From: a virus
Strand: one strand, 5' to 3'
Length of the DNA: 29,517 bases
IMG/VR virus record: IMGVR_UViG_3300009105_000020
Location: 1 to 29,517 of that record
Each line of letters starts with the position of its first letter. Within the stretch, counting starts at the first letter, position 1. A program made the translations under genes and the position numbers. Shown one piece after another: positions 1-6,962 of the stretch. The notes beneath the pieces are model-generated. The model was not told where the DNA came from. It ran no database searches and saw only the letters and a program-made list of their open reading frames with translations.

Positions 1-686
1 ACTATACCCTCACTAACAAACAGTACGAATCGACAATCGGCATAGATAGAAATACCATCGAGGACGACAAGTATGGTATGTATATGCCTAGGATTCAAGG
101 TCTGGCATCAGCAGCCTTAAGGGCGTTTAACGAAAAGATATTCTCCCACCTGGATGACAACGGCAATGCTTACGATGGCACGGCTATGTTTGCCGATACC
201 AGGACAATCGGCGATAGCGGTAACATCGATAACCTCTTATCAGGAGCATACTCAGCCTCAGCTGCGGAAATCCGGGCAGGGCTCGCAGCTGCGATAGTGG
301 CGATGGCAAACTTCCAGGATGACCGGGGCAAGCCGATGAACCTTGAGCCTGATGCTATCGTCTGCTCCCCGACTATGTATATCCCCATAAGGGATGCCCT
401 ACTGCCAGGTGTAGCCGGTACTGTTAGACCTGAATCAGACTTCGTAAAGAACATCATCAAAAGCCCCTGGGTGGATGCGGATTCTCTGGATTGGTATGTA
501 CTCTGTACTACCGCTGAGGTTAAACCCCTCATATTCCAGAATCGCAAAAGCCCGACATTCGACTCGGTAACTAATCCGAAGGACTCCTATGTATTCCTTA
601 ACAAGAAATTCCTCTTCGGTGTAGATGCCAGGTTCGAGGTCGGTTTTGGCGACCCACGAACAGCCGTCAAGATAGTAGACGCATAG
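1..686 (+). CDS. Major capsid protein, Mu gpT-like, C-terminal part (5' end outside window)
   Basis: Reading from base 3 gives 227 residues of a Mu gpT-type major head protein, which forms the icosahedral shell. Family signatures are the N-terminal TIEDDKYGMYMPRIQG stretch and VKPLIFQNRKSPTFD followed by FLNKKFLFGVDARFEVGFG, which match the VKPLIFQ and EFLFG blocks that I know from Mu gpT. The ATG at base 78 is internal; the true start is the ATG at 29358 at the other end of the window, and the phase agrees across the ends (53 codons plus one base, completed by bases 1-2). Aligned to the family, about 20 residues seem to be missing at the junction. A strong hairpin follows the stop. Confidence 0.9.
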   Translation, partial: YTLTNKQYESTIGIDRNTIEDDKYGMYMPRIQGLASAALRAFNEKIFSHLDDNGNAYDGTAMFADTRTIGDSGNIDNLLSGAYSASAAEIRAGLAAAIVAMANFQDDRGKPMNLEPDAIVCSPTMYIPIRDALLPGVAGTVRPESDFVKNIIKSPWVDADSLDWYVLCTTAEVKPLIFQNRKSPTFDSVTNPKDSYVFLNKKFLFGVDARFEVGFGDPRTAVKIVDA

Positions 687-709
687 ACGGATCGGAATAG
701 AATAGACAC

Positions 710-737
710 GGCGGAGGGGGCTTGAATCCCCTCCGCC
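710..737 (+). other. Perfect 10-bp hairpin after the capsid gene
   Basis: GGCGGAGGGG (710-719) pairs with CCCCTCCGCC (728-737) around an 8-nt loop, 24 bases after the capsid stop. There is no T-run after it, so it is not a standard intrinsic terminator. A role in mRNA 3'-end stability or partial attenuation between the highly expressed capsid gene and later genes is inferred. Confidence 0.7.
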
Positions 738-763
738 AGTAATCCCTGAAGGAGGCTAGTCAA

Positions 764-925
764 GTGAATAGTGGGAAAGTTAAAATCAAGGTCAAACTAT
801 ATGCCGATATGGTCATAGACAAAGACGACCTCGAAAGCTTCAAAGCTCAGAACTGGGAGGACAACTTTACTCAGATACAGAAGCTCGGCATACCAGTCTT
901 AAGAAGAATTGAAGTAGTAGAATAG
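764..925 (+). CDS. Small hypothetical protein, 53 aa
   Basis: A GTG-started ORF of 53 residues lies between the capsid and decoration genes, preceded by GAAGGAGG at 10 bases. The product begins VNSGKVKIKVKLYADMVIDK and is highly charged, with no membrane segment or Cys. The position just after the capsid gene and the good ribosome binding site support expression. I do not recognise the family; a minor head or connector accessory is possible but unsupported. Confidence 0.6.
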   Translation: MNSGKVKIKVKLYADMVIDKDDLESFKAQNWEDNFTQIQKLGIPVLRRIEVVE

Positions 926-958
926 CAAAAGAGAATATAAATTTAGGGGGTTCGTGTT

Positions 959-1915
959 ATGGCTGAAAACGAAGAAGATAAACACGCAACGCAGGTAGCC
1001 GGAAAAGCAACGAGTGGCTACCCTAAAATATTCGCTACGGATGACGATGGAAAGCTTAAGGTAATAGTAAGCTATAATCCATCACCCTCATCTGATTTAT
1101 CCGGCAGCGGTTCAAAGGTGACGGCAACAGCAGGAGAGAATCTTGCTTTCGGTGAGATATGCTACTTAAAGAGTGATGGCAAACTCTGGAAGGCAGACGC
1201 TTCGGCAGTAGGTACAATGCCAGTTTTGTTTATGGCTATGGCTACAATCTTAGCTGATGCCGATGGCGTGTTCTTAAAACAAGGATTCGCAAGGGATGAT
1301 TCTTGGACCTGGACAGTAGGAGCTTCTCTGTATGCCAGCGAAACAGCAGGGGAAATGACCGAGACTGCGCCGAGTACCTTAAACAGTATAATCCAAAAGG
1401 TTGGGTGGGCTTATTCAGCTACTAAGGTATTCTTTGAGCCAGTAGACCTTTTACCGCATATCACTGATTATGAGGCACATAATACCGTAATCCGTAAAAC
1501 AACAGACGAAACAGTTAACAACTCTGATACCCTACAAAACGATGATGAGTTGTTGTTTGCTATGGCTGCCAACGAAGTGTGGGCTTTTACTCTGTTCCTA
1601 GTTATAAATAGTGGAGCGACACCTGATTTCAAGTTTGATGTAGATGTTCCGGAAAATGCGAATGCGTTAATGACAGTTGCCCATAGAAATGCTGCCAACG
1701 CATCTGTTTCTGTCGGTTGGAGTGAAGACCAAGGCAGTGCTGCAATAGATGTCCGTGGCATTGGTGCAGAATTTTGCGGTATGATGGCGATGGGGGTAGC
1801 CGTGTGTGGAGCAACGCCCGGCAATCTTGTCGTCAGGTGGGCTCAGAATACAGCAAATGCCAGCGATACAAAGGTGTTAACTAATTCATACATCATAGCT
1901 CACAGATTAGCCTAG
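959..1915 (+). CDS. Putative capsid decoration or minor structural protein
   Basis: 318 residues, ATG after AGGGGG. Residues about 55-140 form a beta-rich segment (ENLAFGEICYLKSDGKLWKA, later VGASLYASETAGEMT) resembling small DUF2190-type capsid decoration domains; the protein at 28542 on the other side of the capsid gene has the same kind of segment. The C-terminal half starts with IRKTTDETVNNSDTLQNDDE, a domain start I associate with phage virion proteins of unknown exact role, and is beta-rich with repeated small residues. No catalytic motif is seen. It follows the capsid gene, so head decoration is the best guess; a fibre-like role for the C-terminal domain is an alternative. Confidence 0.6.
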   Translation: MAENEEDKHATQVAGKATSGYPKIFATDDDGKLKVIVSYNPSPSSDLSGSGSKVTATAGENLAFGEICYLKSDGKLWKADASAVGTMPVLFMAMATILADADGVFLKQGFARDDSWTWTVGASLYASETAGEMTETAPSTLNSIIQKVGWAYSATKVFFEPVDLLPHITDYEAHNTVIRKTTDETVNNSDTLQNDDELLFAMAANEVWAFTLFLVINSGATPDFKFDVDVPENANALMTVAHRNAANASVSVGWSEDQGSAAIDVRGIGAEFCGMMAMGVAVCGATPGNLVVRWAQNTANASDTKVLTNSYIIAHRLA

Positions 1916-1939
1916 TTTAGACTTGATTGAAGGTAAGAA

Positions 1940-2122
1940 ATGTCAGATAAAAACGCTTCTGCTTACCTGAGTAAGCGAGACAGTAAAGCTTATCTAAGAA
2001 GCTTGGCAATAACAGCTTTTCTCGGCAAAAGAGATATAATGGTACAGAGAAGGCAGATGTCCTTTGAAGTGTATCTGCCGAATCGTGATATGAAAGCTAG
2101 ACTGGAGGGCGATTATGGCTAA
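1940..2122 (+). CDS. Small hypothetical protein with three YLxxRD repeats
   Basis: 60 residues, ATG after GAAGGTAAG. The sequence contains three copies of a short unit: AYLSKRDSKAYL, AFLGKRDIMV and VYLPNRDMKARL. It overlaps the next gene by 8 bases, which supports real, coupled translation. It is basic and has no membrane segment. I do not recognise the family. Confidence 0.6.
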   Translation: MSDKNASAYLSKRDSKAYLRSLAITAFLGKRDIMVQRRQMSFEVYLPNRDMKARLEGDYG

Positions 2123-2438
2123 GGCTATAAGCGATAAAATTAAAATCCCTAAAGGAACTTACGGAATAGCCCTTAACTTCACAGTCTATAATAATGACGG
2201 CACGGCTCACGACCTCACAGATTTAACAGTTACCCTAAAGGTATGGAAAGCAGGACAATCCCTCTTGGTAAATTCCGCCTGTTCTCTGGATGTAGCAGCG
2301 TCAGGAACTTGCCATTACACTATAGTAGACGGCGACTTTGATACAGCAGGGCGTTACCTCTGGGAACTCGAACTAACGAAAGCCAGCTATAAAGACAACA
2401 CAGAGCCGGGCGAACTCTTTGTAGCTGAAAGCGGGTAG
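2115..2438 (+). CDS. Ig-like or baseplate-upper-protein-like structural domain
   Basis: 107 residues, preceded by GGAGGGCGATT. The pattern IPKGTYGIALNFTVYNNDGT followed by DLTVTLKVWKAG and later TAGRYLWELELTKA is that of a single beta-sandwich domain seen in BppU-type N-terminal domains and other phage virion proteins. It probably sits in the virion as a head-tail joining or decoration component, judging from its place between the decoration and connector genes. The fold call is by pattern only. Confidence 0.55.
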   Translation: MAKAISDKIKIPKGTYGIALNFTVYNNDGTAHDLTDLTVTLKVWKAGQSLLVNSACSLDVAASGTCHYTIVDGDFDTAGRYLWELELTKASYKDNTEPGELFVAESG

Positions 2439-2441
2439 ATT

Positions 2442-2897
2442 ATGGCTTATTGTACACTAGATGATGTCCAGGCATTAAACCCTAAGAGGAAATACGATAC
2501 CGATTCCAGTCCTAGCGTTACCCAGGTAAACAGCCTTATCGATACAGTAGCCATCGAGATAGACGCAGTATTACAGGCACAAGATTATACAGTTCCAGTT
2601 ACCACGCCTGCTAACCTGGTGAACTTCTTGAAAGCCATAAACGCCTATGGAGCAGCCGGACTATCAGAGCAAGGTATGTTACCGGAAACCACAGAGGCAG
2701 GATCAACCAGTCACGGCAAATGGCTTTATGATATATTCAAACGCTATATGAAGATGCTGGCAGATGGTAAGATTCCAGACACCATCGAACCAAGCACCGG
2801 CGGAGAAGACGCTTCAAGCTATTATACGGATATGGCGGACAAGGATGAATTCCCTGACCCTCCGTTTAGAATGAGAAGGGAAGACCAGGATTTCTAA
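2442..2897 (+). CDS. Head-tail connector, Mu gp36/DUF1320-like
   Basis: 151 residues. The start MAYCTLDDVQALNP is typical of small head-tail adaptors of the DUF1320/gp6 group, which bind under the portal and begin the neck. The first 95 residues are helical with an amphipathic helix VTQVNSLIDTVAIEIDAVLQ. The C-terminus is acidic and Pro-rich. It starts 4 bases after the upstream stop and overlaps the downstream start by 1 base (TAATG), so the connector genes are translationally coupled. Confidence 0.7.
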   Translation: MAYCTLDDVQALNPKRKYDTDSSPSVTQVNSLIDTVAIEIDAVLQAQDYTVPVTTPANLVNFLKAINAYGAAGLSEQGMLPETTEAGSTSHGKWLYDIFKRYMKMLADGKIPDTIEPSTGGEDASSYYTDMADKDEFPDPPFRMRREDQDF

Positions 2898-3379
2898 TGA
2901 TAGAAGTAACGCTAGAGGTAGGCGGTGAAGTCCAATTAAAAAGAAAGCTATCGAGATTCGGTAGCTCGTTCAAGAACATTAAACCACTACTCAGGGATAT
3001 AGCGAAGGACTTTAAGAGCATCGAAGCGAAGCAATTCAAATCTCAAGGCTCTTATGGTAGTGGCGGTTGGGAACGATTAAGCTTCTCTTATGCTAAGTGG
3101 AAGAGTAAGAACTATCCAGGCAAACCGATACTCCAGAGGTCCGGGAGATTGATGTCTTCCCTCACAGGTTTTGGATCGGATTACATTGAACGGATGACAA
3201 ACAGTAATATCGAACTCGGTACTATGACACCTTACGCCATCTACCACCAGTCCGTTATGCCGAGAACCAAGTTACCACGCAGACCGGTAATAGAACTCAC
3301 GGAATCGGATAAGAAACGCTGGATGAAGATGGCACAGAGTTACGCCGTAGCTTCGGCTAAAAAGGCAGGGTTGTTATGA
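2897..3379 (+). CDS. Tail completion protein, Mu gpG-like virion morphogenesis family
   Basis: 160 residues. The family pattern is clear: an N-terminal helix LLRDIAKDFKSIEAKQFKSQG, then GGWERLSFSYAKWKS, GKPILQRSGRLMSSLTG, and PYAIYHQSVMPRTKLPRRPV. These blocks mark the phage virion morphogenesis (gpG/tail completion) family that caps or joins the tail to the head. It overlaps the next gene by 4 bases (ATGA). Confidence 0.8.
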   Translation: MIEVTLEVGGEVQLKRKLSRFGSSFKNIKPLLRDIAKDFKSIEAKQFKSQGSYGSGGWERLSFSYAKWKSKNYPGKPILQRSGRLMSSLTGFGSDYIERMTNSNIELGTMTPYAIYHQSVMPRTKLPRRPVIELTESDKKRWMKMAQSYAVASAKKAGLL

Positions 3380-3840
3380 GCTTGACTCTAATAGAGGGCG
3401 CAGTCACAGCCTTGAAGACTTATCTCCAGGCGAACCTTAACGCTAAACTGGCGACCCTTGATACTGAATATAAGGATTTCTCGCTAGAACAGATAAAGCA
3501 TTGGTACACTGGCACGATGCCGAGACAAGTACCGGAGACCCCTTGCGTTGTCCTCTTCGGTGAAGAGTGGGAAGCTATGACCCAGAGGGGAGTCAATCTT
3601 GATGTAAAGAACTATCTATCTATAGTCATATTCGTTTCTGATGACGATGAAGAGACACGCTGGCTAAGGCTGAACCGATACGCCAGGGCTATAGTAGAAT
3701 TGCTACAGGCAGGGGAATCTTCTTACGGCTATGAGCATTTCCTTGAGGGCAATATCGCACTATCGGATATAATTAAGACTCCTGAGGTACTACAGGCAAT
3801 ATCCGTGCCAATATCCTTAATCAAGCAGGAAGCTTACTAG
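3376..3840 (+). CDS. Putative tail terminator, Mu gp37-like
   Basis: 154 residues, start overlapping the upstream stop (ATGA). The order after the gpG-like gene and before the tube gene, the size, and the mixed alpha/beta pattern (ALKTYLQANLNAKL at the start, CVVLFGEEWEAM and KNYLSIVIFVSDDDE as strands, LRLNRYARAIVELLQ as a helix) fit tail terminator or minor tail proteins, which stop tube polymerisation and join it to the neck. Assignment rests mostly on position and pattern. Confidence 0.6.
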   Translation: MSLTLIEGAVTALKTYLQANLNAKLATLDTEYKDFSLEQIKHWYTGTMPRQVPETPCVVLFGEEWEAMTQRGVNLDVKNYLSIVIFVSDDDEETRWLRLNRYARAIVELLQAGESSYGYEHFLEGNIALSDIIKTPEVLQAISVPISLIKQEAY

Positions 3841-3854
3841 GGGGTGAAACTACA

Positions 3855-4568
3855 ATGACATTAGCAGGAAAGAACGCCAGGATATACTTAGGCGGATATG
3901 ATATAAGCGGTAGGTCGAATAAGTTTACTATCCCACTATCACGACCTATGAAGGATATTACAGGCTTCGGGGAAGACGGACATCGTTATTTCCCTCTTAT
4001 GCCGAATGATACATTCGACTTTGATGGATTCTATGATAACCACTCCGATACCACCGGGCTTAGAGCCTGCCTGGATGCCTACAGGAAAACTCAGACCGAA
4101 CTATGTATTCTACTGGGTACAACCTTAGGCGACCCGGCAATCGCCGGGCAGGTCAAGGCTGATAAATATAACCTTGAGTCTCCGGTTGCCGATATGGTAA
4201 CGCTGGCTGGAGCATTTAAGTTTGAAGAGAAAGCCGAAGACGGAGCAGTCCTCTTATTCCCGAAGGCTACTAAGACCTCAGACGGCAACCATACTGTAAT
4301 CGACCAGGGGGCGCAGAGTACAGATGGGGCGAAGGCTTATCTACAGGTCTTTGCCTGTGGAGGCGATGACGACCTCATAGTAAAGGTACAGCACTCAAGC
4401 GATAACTTCTCAGGCGATACCACAGACCTGTTTACATTTTCTACGGCTACAGGTATCACCTCAGAGCAGAAATCAGATACAGGAACTATTAAACGATATG
4501 TCCGAGTGTCCTGGGCTGGCACTCCGACATATTCAGCTACATTCGCAGTCGTATTTAAGAGGCTATAA
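3855..4568 (+). CDS. Major tail tube protein (first copy, extended)
   Basis: 237 residues, preceded by GGGGTGA. Residues 1-130 resemble a tail tube fold: LAGKNARIYLGGYDISGRSN, then RPMKDITGFGEDGHRYFP and a terminal strand set ADMVTLAGAFKFEEKAE. Residues 130-237 add a second beta-rich domain (HTVIDQGAQSTDGAKAYLQV to SATFAVVFKRL) that could decorate the tube surface. The following gene is a shorter paralogue with the same core, so one is probably the tube and the other an accessory or alternative tube subunit. Confidence 0.7.
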   Translation: MTLAGKNARIYLGGYDISGRSNKFTIPLSRPMKDITGFGEDGHRYFPLMPNDTFDFDGFYDNHSDTTGLRACLDAYRKTQTELCILLGTTLGDPAIAGQVKADKYNLESPVADMVTLAGAFKFEEKAEDGAVLLFPKATKTSDGNHTVIDQGAQSTDGAKAYLQVFACGGDDDLIVKVQHSSDNFSGDTTDLFTFSTATGITSEQKSDTGTIKRYVRVSWAGTPTYSATFAVVFKRL

Positions 4569-4586
4569 AAAAGGAGGTAAACAGCT

Positions 4587-5018
4587 ATGGCACTCGAAGC
4601 AGGAAAAGATGTAGTATTCTTACTCGATGATTCAGGAGATACCCAGAGGACACTCACAGGTTACATAACATCCTTTAGAGGTAATTTCCCAGGTCACAAG
4701 CTCATCGATGTAACAGTAATGGGTAGCTCAGGTCACAAGTACGCAAGCGATGAACTGGAGGATAATTCCTTTGACATCGATTTTCTCTTTGACCCGACAG
4801 CCAATACCGGCATCTGGGCGGTACTACAGAGCATCAGAAACTTTGCCACCGCCAGGGATTTCGAAATAGGACCATACGGAAGCACAGCTACCTATATTAA
4901 AATATCCGGTACTTGTTTCCTGGAGAACCTATCGATGGATGCTTCGCCTGGCGATATGGTAAAGCTATCGGCATCGTTTAAGGTAGACGGAACAGTAACA
5001 TTCGGTACTTTTAGCTAA
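4587..5018 (+). CDS. Tail tube protein (second copy, core domain only)
   Basis: 143 residues, with a very strong AAGGAGG site. The blocks ALEAGKDVVFLLDD, GYITSFRGNFPGHKLIDVT, MGSSGHKYASDELEDNSFDI and SMDASPGDMVKLSASFKVDG follow the order of the upstream protein (DITGFGEDGHRYFP, FDFDGFYDN, SPVADMVTLAGAFKFE), so the two are probable paralogues. The strong ribosome binding site suggests high expression, as expected for the main tube subunit. It has no added C-terminal domain. Confidence 0.65.
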   Translation: MALEAGKDVVFLLDDSGDTQRTLTGYITSFRGNFPGHKLIDVTVMGSSGHKYASDELEDNSFDIDFLFDPTANTGIWAVLQSIRNFATARDFEIGPYGSTATYIKISGTCFLENLSMDASPGDMVKLSASFKVDGTVTFGTFS

Positions 5019-5037
5019 AGGCAATCCGTAAGATGCT

Positions 5038-5139
5038 ATGGAGGTATTACTGTTTATGGCAGGATTTATCGGGACTTTCGTTATACTCGGATATATCCTT
5101 AAGAAATTTACAGAGTTAAGAGAGGGAGACAATGGTTAA
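5038..5139 (+). CDS. Tiny membrane protein, 33 aa
   Basis: ATG-started ORF of 33 residues, with one hydrophobic helix (VLLFMAGFIGTFVILGYIL) followed by a charged tail KKFTELREGDNG. It overlaps the start of the tail chaperone gene by 8 bases. The ribosome binding site is weak. It may be a real single-span membrane peptide or merely an upstream leader that couples translation into the chaperone gene. Confidence 0.4.
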   Translation: MEVLLFMAGFIGTFVILGYILKKFTELREGDNG

Positions 5140-5488
5140 AAATAAGAAGAGGGCACTACCTGTAACTACCGAGAAGGTCAAACTGGATGGAGCTTATGAG
5201 GGGTGGGAGTTTGATATGAGAACTAACATCCCCTTCGGTAGCTTCTGCGATTCAATAGCCGAACTCGAATCTACGCCAAACAATGACATTCTTAAAGTAA
5301 AGGAAAGTCTTTATAACATACTGGCTATGCTCTTAATAAGCTGGAACTTTGTAGACGAAAAGGGAGAGCCTATTCCCTGTAACAAAGAGGGCTTTAACCT
5401 AGTTCCGTTTGACCTCTTGAATCTAACAATACTCACAGCCAGGTCGATAGTAGAAACAGTCCCAAAAGTCAAGAACGGCAAATTATAG
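5132..5488 (+). CDS. Tail assembly chaperone, G-like
   Basis: 118 residues, preceded by GAGGGAGA. It lies directly before the tape measure gene, the usual place of the two tail assembly chaperones of siphoviruses (lambda G and GT), which hold the tape measure protein during tube assembly. The size fits the short form. A heptamer C CCA AAA at 5461-5467 is in the correct zero-frame phasing for -1 slippage, and the -1 frame stays open to the start of the tape measure gene, giving the long form. Confidence 0.75.
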   Translation: MVKNKKRALPVTTEKVKLDGAYEGWEFDMRTNIPFGSFCDSIAELESTPNNDILKVKESLYNILAMLLISWNFVDEKGEPIPCNKEGFNLVPFDLLNLTILTARSIVETVPKVKNGKL

Positions 5489-5661
5489 AGGCGTTTCAAA
5501 CAGGGGGTTCATCCGTGCCGTATGAACTAATGAGGGCAGAGATATATAGGATGTTTGGTTACAGCAAGGCGTTAGAGAACACAGATGCCGGTAAGATAAT
5601 CAAACTCTATAAGATGAATACTCTTGCGGATAATATGAGGATGAGCAAGGCGAATAAATAA
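5132..5661 (+). CDS. Tail assembly chaperone GT fusion by -1 ribosomal frameshift
   Basis: The zero-frame codons CCA AAA (5462-5467) preceded by C form the X XXY YYZ slippery heptamer. After -1 slippage reading continues SQERQIIEAFQTGGSSVPYE and ends KANK at TAA 5659-5661, whose last A is the first base of the tape measure ATG. The fused product would be about 176 residues: 112 shared, then 64 of the T part (RAEIYRMFGYSKALEN). The T part has no good start or ribosome binding site of its own. This is the arrangement of lambda G-GT. I see no obvious pseudoknot downstream. The -1 part runs from 5461. Confidence 0.75.
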
Positions 5662-6962
5662 TGGCTAAGAACGAAGTAACTACTAAATTCATAGGTAAAG
5701 ACCAGACATCGCAGACTGTAGATAAGGTCGAGAAAAAGCTCGATGGGCTATCTAATAAGTGGAAGGTAGCAGCAGCAGCGATGGTTGCGACTTCTGCTCT
5801 TCTGGCTGCCGGAATGTTAAAGGCTGTAAAGGCTGCAGCGGATGAGGAAGCGGGAATCATCAGGCTATCTATAGCTATGAAGAATGTAGGACTTAGCTAC
5901 GATGATAGCCGAGAGAGCCTTGAAGCGTGGCTAGACGCTAACCAGCAATCAACCTCATTTGCCGATACAGAGCAGAGGTCGGCTCTGGCATCGCTGGTTC
6001 GAATGACCGGCGATTTAGAATCCGCACAAAAGATGCTTACGCTTGCTATGGATGTGGCAGTAGGCACAGGCAGAGACTTGGCATCAGCCAACACCCTCAT
6101 TATGTACGCTATGGGTGGTAACTGGGGTATGTTGGAACGGTATATCCCGGCTATTAAAAAAGCTCAAACCGAACAGGAAAAATGGAGGATATTAAACGAA
6201 CTATTCGCAGGTCAAGCTACTGAGTTCGGAGCTTCAATGGCAGGGCAATTCGCTACTCTTGAAAATAACATCGGAGACCTCAAGGAAGCTTTCGGTACTG
6301 CCTTATTCCCTGCCGTTCAAAGTGTTCTTGACCCGGTTAAAGACTTCGTTACCTGGATGAAGGAACATCCGGAAGTAACCAAGATGGCAGCGCAGATAAC
6401 GCTTCTAACAGCAGGGCTTCTAGGACTAGGCGGAGGCTATATGCTTGTCAGCAACATAATCAAGTCTACATTTATACCTGCTATGAAGGCATCCGTAGTG
6501 TTTATCTGGACTAAGGTAATACCGGCACTAACCGCTAAACTAGCTCTTCTAATGGCTACCCTGGCAGCGATGGGTCCGGTTGGATGGGTAGCTCTGGGAG
6601 TGGCTATGGCATCGCTGGCTGCGATAGCAGTATCACTCCCTGAATTCATAGAAAATATATCAGGCGTTAAAAACACAGTAACACCATCACCGGGCGGAGA
6701 CCGCCCATCAGGTAGGGCGTCAGGCGCACCTCCGCTAATGGATAACGGAGGGGTAGTACCGGGCGCACCTGGTAGCCTCCAGCCAGTTTATGCCAGAGGC
6801 GGAGAGGTCTACTCTGGTTATCCGCCTAAGCTTGGAGGAGACACCATCATAATACAATCTCAGGCGTTTATGGGAAGCAGGGAAGAGGCTCGTAAGTTCG
6901 CCGAATTGATATTCTCAGAGGGCAGAAGAAACAATCTCCGAACAGTAGGGAGAACAGCTTAA
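5661..6962 (+). CDS. Tail tape measure protein
   Basis: 433 residues. An N-terminal helical region (MAKNEVTTKFIGKDQTSQTV, then DKVEKKLDGLSNKWKVAAAA) is typical of tape measure proteins. Two long hydrophobic segments follow, at about residues 250-275 (ITLLTAGLLGLGGGYMLVSN) and 285-325 (LALLMATLAAMGPVGWVALG). The C-terminus is Gly/Pro-rich and ends in a conserved-looking IIIQSQAFMGSREEARKFAE block. At about 0.15 nm per residue it predicts a short tail of about 65 nm. It overlaps the chaperone stop by 1 base and the next start by 1 base. Confidence 0.85.
   Translation: MAKNEVTTKFIGKDQTSQTVDKVEKKLDGLSNKWKVAAAAMVATSALLAAGMLKAVKAAADEEAGIIRLSIAMKNVGLSYDDSRESLEAWLDANQQSTSFADTEQRSALASLVRMTGDLESAQKMLTLAMDVAVGTGRDLASANTLIMYAMGGNWGMLERYIPAIKKAQTEQEKWRILNELFAGQATEFGASMAGQFATLENNIGDLKEAFGTALFPAVQSVLDPVKDFVTWMKEHPEVTKMAAQITLLTAGLLGLGGGYMLVSNIIKSTFIPAMKASVVFIWTKVIPALTAKLALLMATLAAMGPVGWVALGVAMASLAAIAVSLPEFIENISGVKNTVTPSPGGDRPSGRASGAPPLMDNGGVVPGAPGSLQPVYARGGEVYSGYPPKLGGDTIIIQSQAFMGSREEARKFAELIFSEGRRNNLRTVGRTA

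Noticed and set aside
78-80. ATG as true start of the capsid gene
   Set aside because: Codons upstream to base 3 match the gpT family and the real start is at the other end of the window.
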